A stretch of DNA of 9,011 nt from Nitrospira sp. UBA2082 (GTDB taxonomy: Bacteria; Nitrospirota; Nitrospiria; Nitrospirales; Nitrospiraceae), in NCBI GenBank assembly GCA_002331335.1, contig DCZO01000032.1:1-9011 (forward strand). Direction: 5' to 3'. Position numbers and translations under genes: made by a program. Position 1 is the first letter of the stretch, and each line of letters starts with the position of its first letter. The notes beneath the pieces were generated by a model that had not been told where the DNA came from, ran no database searches, and saw nothing but the letters and a program-made list of their open reading frames with translations. Positions 1 to 5,484 of the stretch are shown here, piece after piece.

Positions 1-1
1 C

Positions 2-34
2 GAGATGATTATCGGGAGTCGTTTTTCCAGCCAT
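2..34 (-). CDS. Possible 5' end of a gene running off the left edge
   Basis: An ATG on the minus strand at position 34 opens a frame reading MAGKTTPDNHL that remains open to the window edge. It lies about 50 bases downstream of the OB-fold gene on the same strand, so it could be the next gene in that unit. No Shine-Dalgarno sequence is visible, because the bases before it are pyrimidine-rich. Eleven codons are too few to identify a family. This is a tentative call; it could equally be non-coding. Confidence 0.22.
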   Translation of the reverse strand, partial: MAGKTTPDNHL

Positions 35-82
35 GCAGGATGGGGTTGAGGGGGGTATTGGGATCAAGCTTTTATGTCTTGG

Positions 83-553
83 TTATTTTTCTCGGACGAT
101 CTTGGTAGCCATCGCTTTGACAACCACTTCCTTGCCCTCTGTGTTCTGGGCCTTATCGGTTGAGACATCGATCGTCGCGTGGACGACCACTCGCTCGCCT
201 TCACTCGCCAACATGGGAATCTCATTCGTCTCACACCGGACCAGGTAGAGGACGTCGAGCGCGCCGGTGTCATCTTCCAGAATAAATCCCTGGCCACAGA
301 TATAACGCCCAAAGCCGTCGCGTCCTTGATAGCTCGTGAGGGTTTTGGTCTTGCCTTTAAGGATGACCGCGCGGCGGTTGTTCGCCATGGGATTCACGAC
401 GATCGAACCAATGGGGGTGACTTCATCGACGGGAGCGGCAACCACCCCTGCGGCCCATAGCCACCCACACACCAAGAGCCCCAACATCAGTTCTCCTCTC
501 AAACGGGAAGGGCTCGGAGCGATGGTCAGACGACACCATTGCGCATACGCCAT
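83..553 (-). CDS. Secreted OB-fold-like (nucleic-acid-binding-type fold) protein
   Basis: This 156-residue protein is predicted to be exported. It has a hydrophobic signal segment at about residues 23-40 ending in a VVAA-P cleavage-like site. The mature part has the beta-strand pattern of an OB fold: an ILKGK strand, then GFILEDDTGALDV, then GERVVVHATI, then a closing VVVKAMATKIV strand. The 'LEDDTG' turn is typical of tRNA_anti/OB-type domains. Two cysteines (in YICGQ and VRCET) could form a disulfide, which suits the periplasm. Two starts are credible. The ATG at 553 follows GAGAGAGG. An internal ATG at 487 follows AGGAG at ideal spacing and would give a compact 18-residue signal peptide (MLGLLVCGWLWAAGVVAA); I think the internal start is at least as likely. 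It lies 18 bases after the DUF3467-like gene, so they are probably co-transcribed. The ligand and role are unknown. The fold assignment comes from pattern, not a search. Confidence 0.7.
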   Translation of the reverse strand: MAYAQWCRLTIAPSPSRLRGELMLGLLVCGWLWAAGVVAAPVDEVTPIGSIVVNPMANNRRAVILKGKTKTLTSYQGRDGFGRYICGQGFILEDDTGALDVLYLVRCETNEIPMLASEGERVVVHATIDVSTDKAQNTEGKEVVVKAMATKIVREK

Positions 554-571
554 TCGAAACCTCTCTCGTCG

Positions 572-895
572 TTATGGTTTCCCCTGCCCCCGCCGGGCGT
601 CACTCAGGCCGTTTAAGACCTGCTGAATCTGCTGATGGAGACGGACCAGGCCGTCCAGCGGCATGGCCACGCGAGTGACCAGGTGGCCATCCAACCCCTT
701 GGGCGCCGGTTGTCCATCCTTGGCGGCTTTTGCCACTGTGGCGAGGGCGGCCGGCTCGATGAACCCGAAATCGACATAGGCGATCCCCTGGGCCACGCCG
801 ACGTTGGAATAGTTCACGGCGTGTGGATGCGCCGTGGACTCGCTGGGCTTGAGTCTCACATTTAAGGCAATGGTGCTGTTCTTGGGTTCATTCAT
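572..895 (-). CDS. Small DUF3467-like cytoplasmic protein
   Basis: This protein is about 107 residues long from the ATG at 895. The frame stays open upstream to 988, but those 31 extra residues are polar and low in conservation-like pattern. The ATG at 895 is preceded by AAGGA about 10 bases away and starts a sensible protein. The core 'HAVNYSNVGVAQGIAYVDFGFIEPA', followed by a 'VTRVAMPLDGLVRLHQQIQQVL' helix, resembles the DUF3467 pattern of an N-terminal 'YSN...' strand, a D-F-G-like strand and a closing 'RI-L-P...L...L' helix. There is no signal peptide or membrane segment. Function is unknown. The gene sits directly upstream of the secreted OB-fold-like gene with an 18-base gap, suggesting a shared transcript. 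The family assignment is tentative. Confidence 0.62.
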   Translation of the reverse strand: MNEPKNSTIALNVRLKPSESTAHPHAVNYSNVGVAQGIAYVDFGFIEPAALATVAKAAKDGQPAPKGLDGHLVTRVAMPLDGLVRLHQQIQQVLNGLSDARRGQGKP

Positions 896-1200
896 GGAAT
901 GGGAATCCTTGGACGAATCATAGGAGAGCGACCTGTTTGGACTGTTGCCCCTTCCACTGTATCGCCATTCCTTCTCACACGGTAGCAAATCTCACCATCT
1001 GTTCAGTTGCCATCCAACATCACTCGGCCCTGGAGCGCTCTCCCCGTGCGGCCCGCAGGCGAGCCACGCGTGAGCCCTCCGTCATTTCGAACGGAGCAAG
1101 AAACCCTGGCGCTGAGCTGCCCGAACAGACGCTTTGCGTTGGCAGGAAACTGCTGGGATCGCTGCTGCACGAGGTACGAACGACGAAGGGCGGGACCGCG

Positions 1201-1260
1201 TCAGTATTTTCTCCACTCCACCGGCGGCAGTCCCCAGAGCTCCTCGCGGACAGCCGCCCA
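1201..1260 (-). pseudogene. Orphan 3' end of ureD (last 19 codons plus stop)
   Basis: Read on the minus strand, this 60-base block encodes WAAVREELWGLPPVEWRKY followed by TGA. The intact UreD ends WAAVRAELWNLPPVAWRKY followed by TGA, so 16 of 19 residues and the stop position match. The DNA aligns without gaps to 3881-3940 at 47 of 60 positions by hand count. Similarity stops sharply on both sides. There is no start codon or upstream UreD sequence, so it cannot make a functional protein. It is either the displaced original end of ureD left by an insertion, or the last remnant of a second ureD copy. The match is seen directly; its origin is inferred. Confidence 0.85.
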
Positions 1261-1279
1261 CCGAAATCTCCAGAGAAAT

Positions 1280-1301
1280 AGCCGGCCTCCCTTTTCCGGC
1301 T
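1280..1301. repeat. Short inverted repeat AGCCGG...CCGGCT
   Basis: AGCCGG at 1280-1285 and CCGGCT at 1296-1301 can form a 6-base-pair stem with a 10-base loop. Neither strand has a clean T-run after the stem, so calling it a terminator would be weak. It lies just inside the orphan ureD end. Confidence 0.35.
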
Positions 1302-1381
1302 TGCTCAAAAACCTCACTACCAACCGCAGACCCCCATCGACTTTTCAGGGGTTTCGGTCTATCCTACGATAGGTTCACGAA

Positions 1382-1401
1382 CAAGCGTATTTAATACGTT
1401 G
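1382..1401. repeat. Near-palindrome CAAgCGTATT-T-AATACGTTG
   Basis: The two arms CGTATT and AATACG flank a single T, and CAA/TTG extends the pairing past one bulged G. It sits about 40 bases ahead of the proposed -35 box of the plus-strand cluster, so it could be an operator for a dimeric regulator. No regulator gene is visible nearby, so this is only a positional suggestion. Confidence 0.35.
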
Positions 1402-1441
1402 CAGCACAATCGGTCGTGTCAGTCATACGTTTTGCCATATG

Positions 1442-1470
1442 TTGATTCAGTTAGGATAACGGCATATAAG
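1442..1470 (+). promoter_or_regulatory. Putative sigma-70 promoter for the lipoprotein cluster
   Basis: TTGATT at 1442-1447 and TATAAG at 1465-1470 are separated by exactly 17 bases. They match the sigma-70 consensus at 4 of 6 and 5 of 6 positions. Transcription would begin near 1476, leaving a leader of about 165 bases before the first gene at 1641. It is the best promoter I see ahead of the plus-strand cluster. It is unproven, and Nitrospirota promoters may deviate from this consensus. Confidence 0.45.
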
Positions 1471-1640
1471 GCTTGGGCGCGCAGGTTCAAGCCCGGTCCG
1501 GGGAGGGGCACCATTTCTCAGCGAACCATTAATGTCTGTCTTTGCGAGGCAGTGGATCATTTCTGTGACTGCCTCCATCTAATCCCAAAAGATCTTCGAG
1601 TTGCGACACAGCGATTCCTTAGTAACACGTAGCCAGAAGC

Positions 1641-2006
1641 ATGCGGAAGCGAAACTGGAGGGTGGTCCTTATTAGCGTAATACTGATCGTAGTAGTCCTC
1701 TTAATTGTAAGCGGAATTGTGGTCTTCACTCGCTGGCAGCCATCAGATGAGCAGGCGTATCTTGATGTGGTAGCCACCATGTCTCTTGCAAAAGCCAAGG
1801 GCTTCTTCACAAAGTTTCCCAAAAGCCAATATAGGGATAAGTTGGCCAGCGATATTATCACGTGGTGTAAAACAGAACGGATACCTGGATGTTTTCAGGC
1901 TATCCTAGACATACTTCCTAGAGAGCATCCAAGGTATCCTGAGATACTCCAACTTTCCGAGCAAGAACTAAAAAACCGGACAAACTCAACCGGGGAAAAA
2001 GATTGA
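1641..2006 (+). CDS. Small membrane-anchored protein with a helical extracytoplasmic domain
   Basis: I do not recognise a family for this 121-residue protein. It begins with a positively charged tip (RKR) and one strongly hydrophobic helix at about residues 8-29. No cleavage site or lipobox is evident, so it is probably anchored with the rest outside the cytoplasm. The remainder looks helical. The segment at about residues 48-76 (SLAKAKGFFTKFPKSQYRDKLA...) has the 'A...F...P.S.Y...A' spacing of a TPR-like helix pair. Cysteines at 76 and 84 could pair. The ribosome site before the ATG is weak. It is first in a three-gene plus-strand cluster, with 12 bases to the next gene. Base composition is lower in GC than in the urease genes, suggesting a different origin. 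Confidence 0.68.
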   Translation: MRKRNWRVVLISVILIVVVLLIVSGIVVFTRWQPSDEQAYLDVVATMSLAKAKGFFTKFPKSQYRDKLASDIITWCKTERIPGCFQAILDILPREHPRYPEILQLSEQELKNRTNSTGEKD

Positions 2007-2018
2007 TATGGGTGTCAA

Positions 2019-2591
2019 ATGGCCTCACAAACACACTCACGTCCTGTGAAACTTTCCATACTTGTATTGACACTCGGAGTTGCTTTAATCACCTTTGCCG
2101 GATGTGCAACACGGGTCCATACCATACCCGAATTTCCCGGACTCCAAAATGTCATTGTTCTCCTGGGTGGACCCATCACTTTTGACGGAAAAAGGGAATA
2201 CCTTCCGAGAACGATAACAGACGCTCCTATTTCGGAGAATGGACTGAGTTTTCGATATTCATACCATGAAATTCAGCAACGGAATGATAGCCTTGAAGTC
2301 CTAGCTTTGTTCAATCCTCTTACCTTGATTGGCTTCCCTACTGGTGGAACGCAATCAACTGTGACGGGGAAGCTGGATATTTTGAAAGGAACGGAGGCAT
2401 TAAAAACTTATACCGCGACGTGCGTGTTGGAAGTTACAAGAACCATCTTCACGGACGGCGAGAGTTTTTCCGAATTACGCAGAAAAGGTTTGGTAGCTGT
2501 CAGGGATAACATCGAGGCTCAGATGTTCGAGGACAAGGAGTTCCTGGCGAAGCTATCTGCTGGAGGACACTCGTCGAGTGGCACAAATTAA
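2019..2591 (+). CDS. Predicted lipoprotein of unknown function
   Basis: This 190-residue protein has a lipoprotein signal peptide: charged start, hydrophobic stretch at about residues 12-27, then FAG-C with the lipidated cysteine at residue 29. The mature protein is mixed beta/alpha, with a hydrophobic NVIVLLGGPITF strand near its start, and I cannot place it in a family. A run near the C-terminus (about residues 150-180, acidic and helical) precedes a Ser/Gly-rich tail. The gene starts 12 bases after the upstream stop, so the two are probably translated from one mRNA, although the ribosome site (GGGTG) is modest. One 60-base row at its 5' end (2041-2100) is 43% GC by hand count, against 57% in one ureC row (7381-7440). 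A role in the cell envelope is the most that can be inferred. Confidence 0.72.
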   Translation: MASQTHSRPVKLSILVLTLGVALITFAGCATRVHTIPEFPGLQNVIVLLGGPITFDGKREYLPRTITDAPISENGLSFRYSYHEIQQRNDSLEVLALFNPLTLIGFPTGGTQSTVTGKLDILKGTEALKTYTATCVLEVTRTIFTDGESFSELRRKGLVAVRDNIEAQMFEDKEFLAKLSAGGHSSSGTN

Positions 2592-2649
2592 GGGCTGCAA
2601 GACAAAGACCGAGTTAGGACGCTCTGACGGGCTTGGATAGGAGGGCAAC

Positions 2650-3096
2650 ATGGAGACTAAAATTCTGCGGACAGGTGCTGTGTTATTCGCGCTGGGAGCC
2701 CTTTTGTTTGCGCAAGGTTGTGGACCAACTCTTGGCCACGTTTACACAAAAGTGGAAAATATGCCAGCGAATAAGGCAGTTGTTTATGTTTATAGGCCAA
2801 GCTCGTTCTTCGGAGGCGGAGTCGTCTATGACGTGAAGGCAAACGGCAAAGAAGTTGTGACTACGCTCTACAATGGAGGTTATTACCCATACGTGACGGA
2901 GCCGCGTGAAATTGAGTTTTCTGCTAAGACTGAATCAAGAGACGCGGTCACCATTGATGTTAAACCAGGGCAAACCTACTTCCTAAAGGGGACCGTTGGC
3001 GTGGGATTTGTAGTTGGACGCCCTCATCTTACCGTGGTTCCACCAAATGTCGCAGAAAACGAGATCGCAGAGTGTAAGCTCATACCAGAGCCATAG
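2650..3096 (+). CDS. DUF2846-type lipoprotein
   Basis: This 148-residue envelope lipoprotein has a hydrophobic signal (residues 9-21) ending AQG-C, with the lipidated cysteine at residue 24. The mature part matches the DUF2846 pattern as I know it: 'KAVVYVYRPSSFFGGG' (about residues 42-57), 'V.ANGKEV..L.NGGYYPYV..P....F.A.TES' (about 63-97), then 'VKPGQTYFLKGTV.VG' (about 104-119) and a C-terminal 'ENEIAECKLI'. The family is usually predicted to be a beta-sandwich periplasmic protein; its molecular role is unknown. The start is well supported by AGGAGGG at 2640-2646, at good spacing. It is separated by 58 bases from the preceding lipoprotein gene with no terminator between them, so it probably belongs to the same transcript. 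Confidence 0.82.
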   Translation: METKILRTGAVLFALGALLFAQGCGPTLGHVYTKVENMPANKAVVYVYRPSSFFGGGVVYDVKANGKEVVTTLYNGGYYPYVTEPREIEFSAKTESRDAVTIDVKPGQTYFLKGTVGVGFVVGRPHLTVVPPNVAENEIAECKLIPEP

Positions 3097-3406
3097 ACTT
3101 TGGTGATCGCCTAAAGGGGTTCAACAGAGCGTTACAGTAATAGCGGCACACTGTTCTGCCTGTAGAGGCTCCCTGTGAACAAGCGAAGTAGCGTCCTTCG
3201 GCCAAATTTGCGCGCGGGAAATACATCAGTGTGCTCAGTTTGTGCTCAACTCCACCCCACTCAGGCCTATTCCAGCCAAAGTTCGGCTTTTCTCCAACTC
3301 TTGGTTCCCATTGGCTCCAATGAGTTCCAGTAGGCCTGAGTAGGGTCGCAGAGCCGCCTTCCTAAACCGGGAGTCCTAGGGGCCAGCCTGTCGCCCAACT
3401 ATCTGA
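3097..3406. other. Gene-free stretch with a palindrome and a short tandem repeat
   Basis: This stretch lies between the convergent ends of the plus-strand lipoprotein cluster and the minus-strand DUF4926-like gene. I find no open frame with coding character and no classical stem-plus-T-run terminator. It contains an 8-base word TGTGCTCA repeated 11 bases apart (3230-3237 and 3241-3248) and a large imperfect palindrome (3259-3341). It is unclear whether these are transcription-end structures or traces of a mobile sequence. Confidence 0.6.
3259..3341. repeat. Large imperfect palindrome between convergent genes
   Basis: ACTCAGGCCTA at 3259-3269 is an exact inverted copy of TAGGCCTGAGT at 3331-3341. 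The 61-base interior can fold further: AACTC-TTGG (3297-3305) pairs with CCAA-T-GAGTT (3317-3326) around one bulge, and a shorter CATTG/CAATG hairpin competes with it. A small AGCC/GGCT hairpin also fits at 3274-3288. It might end transcription from both sides or be a mobile-element end or dispersed repeat. No T-run follows either arm. Confidence 0.5.
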
Positions 3407-3640
3407 TTACAGGGTGCGGGCACAAAGGACTTCGTCTCGGCGAAGAGCTTCGAGGGCAGAGGCAGGAACACTGGTGACTGCTATCGTATCACCCAGGGCA
3501 TTGAAGACTTCGATGGAATAGCCTTCAGTTCCGTCAAGAGCCACGTGATGCTCGACCAATTTGACGATGTCGCCACGGCGGAGACGATGCTCTGGCACAT
3601 CACACTTTAGTGCCACATCCGTGTAAAGATCAAACTTCAT
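3407..3640 (-). CDS. DUF4926-like small protein
   Basis: This 77-residue cytoplasmic protein has no signal peptide or membrane segment. The pattern 'MKFDLYTDVAL..DVPEHRLRRGDIVKLVEHH', then 'EGYSIEVFNALGDTIAVTSVPASALEAL', resembles DUF4926: a small, mostly beta domain with an 'RGD-V-x-V' turn and a 'YxVEVF...G.T.AV..VP..AL' half. The function of the family is unknown to me. A GGGGGA stretch before the ATG is a usable ribosome site. The gene lies inside the block bounded by the two ureD 3' ends, on the same strand as the urease operon. It is 240 bases from the ureD stop with a possible terminator between, so it is probably transcribed separately. Confidence 0.75.
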   Translation of the reverse strand: MKFDLYTDVALKCDVPEHRLRRGDIVKLVEHHVALDGTEGYSIEVFNALGDTIAVTSVPASALEALRRDEVLCARTL

Positions 3641-3737
3641 TTGGTCCCCCGCGTGTCAGGAATCAGTGTAACGAACTTCGTAACGCCCGACAAGTGTTCT
3701 GTCATCCAGATGGAGCGGGAAACAGAAGGAGGCGGGA

Positions 3738-3763
3738 TGAGCTGGCCCAGGTTACGTGGACAC
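3738..3763. mobile_element. Possible insertion-sequence end fragment
   Basis: The run beginning TGAGCTGGCCCAG and ending CGTGGACACC resembles, from memory, terminal inverted repeats of IS3-type elements, which often start TGA-CTG-CCC and contain GTGGACA. No transposase gene or matching inverted copy is visible in the window, so at most this is a solitary remnant. This call rests on resemblance only. Confidence 0.2.
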
Positions 3764-3844
3764 CAGAATAAACAGGATCGGGATATCTTTTCTTTTCCTC
3801 GGTCTGGCCTCCTCGCTCCGCACAGCGTCAGGCGCTGAATCGCG

Positions 3845-3878
3845 GGGTGCTTGTGTCAGTAGTTCATCCTGAGCACCC
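3845..3878 (-). terminator. Candidate terminator stem-loop after ureD
   Basis: Three bases beyond the ureD stop codon, GGGTGCT (minus strand, from 3878) can pair with AGCACCC (3851-3845). An inner CAG/CTG pairing shortens the loop. Position and stability suit the end of the urease operon, or an mRNA 3'-end-protecting hairpin. No T-tract follows, so intrinsic termination is uncertain. Confidence 0.35.
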
Positions 3879-3880
3879 AC

Positions 3881-4777
3881 TCAATACTTTCTCCAGGCCA
3901 CCGGCGGGAGGTTCCAGAGCTCTGCGCGAACCGCGGCCCACAAAGCATCTAGCATCTTGGTCAGATCCGGCGCCGACTTGGCGAGCAGTTTAACCGCCAC
4001 GCCCGGTACCGCCGGTTGAGACACGCCCCCTAAAATGTGCTCCGACTGCTCGTCGAGTGCGAGCCCGATTCTCGTTTCCAACCGGCTCCACACCTCCGGT
4101 GTGATGGCATCGTTGACTACATACAGCGACGCCACGTAGTCCCAGCCTGCTGCGAGTCCAATGGCGCCTAGATTCGTCGAGGGATCGAGCGCATATCGTT
4201 CTAGGAGCCCCGATCCCGACGCCGTCGTAATCCGAATGTCGTTTTCAAGCGTCGCAAATGCCCAGCGCTCTCCGCGCGCGATTCGGCCGGATGCGATGGC
4301 ATCCCAGAGGAGTATCGTTGCGCCGGGTGCCAATGTGGCATGAAGCTTTTGCCGGAACCGTGAACCGGCAAACGGAATTGTGTGTTCAGGCAGCCACTCC
4401 ACGATCGCGCCCGGCCCGACAGCCAGATCGATGTCCTGCGCCGAGACCTCACCCAGCGATCGGTACACACGGTTCGCCGACGGCGCGGAAATGAGGACAT
4501 GCGCCCCCTCATCCACTTTCATATCGATGGAGAGATGATCGCCGCCGACCAGACCACCGGAAGGATTGACTAGGAGGGTATAGGCTGCTCCCGTATCGTC
4601 GAGATAGATGGGCGGCAGCAAATGCCAGGGACTGGTACAGTGGGAACGCGCGATGATCGTCCGGCCGTCGCGCGTAGCGTAATGAAGCCGCAACCGGCCG
4701 ACACGGCCGACCGATCGGGTCAGCACATCCTGAACATGTTTCTTTTTTCGTGGCACGGAGACCGGTTCGGCGATCAC
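3881..4777 (-). CDS. ureD: Urease accessory protein UreD
   Basis: UreD (called UreH in some species) is the scaffold that binds apo-urease and recruits UreF and UreG for nickel insertion. I choose a GTG start at 4777. It overlaps the ureG stop as GTGA, has GGCGGG just upstream and gives 298 residues, close to family size. A longer reading from a TTG at 4816 (311 residues) would overlap ureG by 43 bases and is less likely. Family marks in the 298-residue numbering are NPSGGLVGGDHL at about 71-82, APSANRVYRS just after residue 97, and LPEHTIPFAGSRF at about 129-141. It is the last gene of the operon. Its final 60 bases are duplicated at 1201-1260, in the same orientation, beyond a 2.6-kb block. 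The duplicate raises the possibility that this 3' end was supplied by an inserted element. Confidence 0.93.
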   Translation of the reverse strand: MIAEPVSVPRKKKHVQDVLTRSVGRVGRLRLHYATRDGRTIIARSHCTSPWHLLPPIYLDDTGAAYTLLVNPSGGLVGGDHLSIDMKVDEGAHVLISAPSANRVYRSLGEVSAQDIDLAVGPGAIVEWLPEHTIPFAGSRFRQKLHATLAPGATILLWDAIASGRIARGERWAFATLENDIRITTASGSGLLERYALDPSTNLGAIGLAAGWDYVASLYVVNDAITPEVWSRLETRIGLALDEQSEHILGGVSQPAVPGVAVKLLAKSAPDLTKMLDALWAAVRAELWNLPPVAWRKY

Positions 4778-5448
4778 GCCCGCCGAACCCGTTGCGGGAT
4801 ACGCTGCTCGACCCAAGCCACCACCTGATCGAGGCCTTCCTCACTCAACAGATTCGTGAAGACGAAAGGAAGATTGCCCCGCATACGCCGAGTATCCCGA
4901 TCCATCACGGACAAGTCCGCGCGGACAAACGGCGCCAGATCCATCTTATTGATGACCAATAAATCGGAACGCGTGATCCCCGGCCCGCCCTTGCGCGGGA
5001 TTTTGTCACCGCCGGCCACATCGATCACGTAGATCACGTAGTCCACCAATTCGGGGCTGAACGTCGCCGCCAAATTGTCCCCGCCGCTTTCCAAGAAGAT
5101 CAATTCGATGTCCGGATGGCGCTTGAGCAAGTCGTCAATCGCCTCCTGATTGTGCGAGGCGTCCTCCCGGATGGCCGTGTGGGGGCATCCTCCTGTCTCC
5201 ACACCGAGGATCCGATCAACCGGCAGGGCCGCCCGTTTCGTCAGAATCTCCGCGTCGATTTTCGTAAAAATATCGTTCGTCACCGCCGCCAAACTGTACC
5301 GATCGCGCAACTTCCGGCAGAGGGCTTCGACCAGCGCGGTCTTGCCGGACCCGACCGGCCCTCCGACACCGATCACCGGGATGCCTTGCTTTCTCGCTTG
5401 AGTCGGGTGCGCCTCACCATGACTGTGCTGACGATTGATGTCGTGCAT
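4774..5448 (-). CDS. ureG: Urease accessory GTPase UreG
   Basis: UreG is a SIMIBI-class GTPase that binds nickel and uses GTP to drive its delivery to urease with UreF and UreD. The 224-residue protein has the P-loop GGPVGSGKT at 29-37, the nickel-binding Cys-Pro-His motif at 88-90 (within ETGGCPHTAIRED), the ESGGDNLAATFSPEL block, and the guanine-specificity motif NKMD. The N-terminus carries four histidines in its first 14 residues (H2, H8, H10, H14). Such tails occur on UreG in organisms without UreE, and no ureE is present in this operon. The ATG at 5448 lacks a recognisable Shine-Dalgarno sequence but lies 36 bases after ureF, so translation may depend on coupling. No later start would preserve the strand leading into the P-loop. 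Confidence 0.96.
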   Translation of the reverse strand: MHDINRQHSHGEAHPTQARKQGIPVIGVGGPVGSGKTALVEALCRKLRDRYSLAAVTNDIFTKIDAEILTKRAALPVDRILGVETGGCPHTAIREDASHNQEAIDDLLKRHPDIELIFLESGGDNLAATFSPELVDYVIYVIDVAGGDKIPRKGGPGITRSDLLVINKMDLAPFVRADLSVMDRDTRRMRGNLPFVFTNLLSEEGLDQVVAWVEQRIPQRVRRA

Positions 5449-5484
5449 GTGAATACAACGAGTAGATGGCTTATGGATAATTCT

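Larger units (their letters stand above)
896..1640. other. Long region without a clear gene; contains ureD remnant, inverted repeats and a promoter
   Basis: Several frames are open here but none has a good ribosome site or a protein-like composition. I judge them chance frames in GC-rich sequence. From left to right the region contains the upstream area of the DUF3467-like gene; a stretch around 1079-1110 that reads like a dispersed intergenic repeat; an orphan copy of the ureD 3' end (1201-1260); a short inverted repeat (1280-1301); a near-palindrome (1382-1401); and a likely promoter (1442-1470) for the plus-strand cluster that begins at 1641. Confidence 0.6.

Noticed and set aside
937..1394. 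Three overlapping plus-strand open frames of 86-121 codons
   Set aside because: Composition is Pro/Arg/Ser-rich as expected from non-coding GC-rich DNA, and they cross the ureD remnant antisense.
1481..1513. A complete tRNA gene
   Set aside because: Only T-loop-like and CCA-like pieces are present at wrong spacing; no acceptor, D-arm or anticodon arm can be built.
1399..1632. A 77-codon plus-strand open frame ahead of the membrane-protein gene
   Set aside because: Its start lies upstream of the likely promoter, there is no ribosome site, and the protein has no recognisable pattern.
3641..3838. A 65-codon plus-strand open frame between the DUF4926-like gene and ureD
   Set aside because: No ribosome site and no protein-like pattern; a chance frame.
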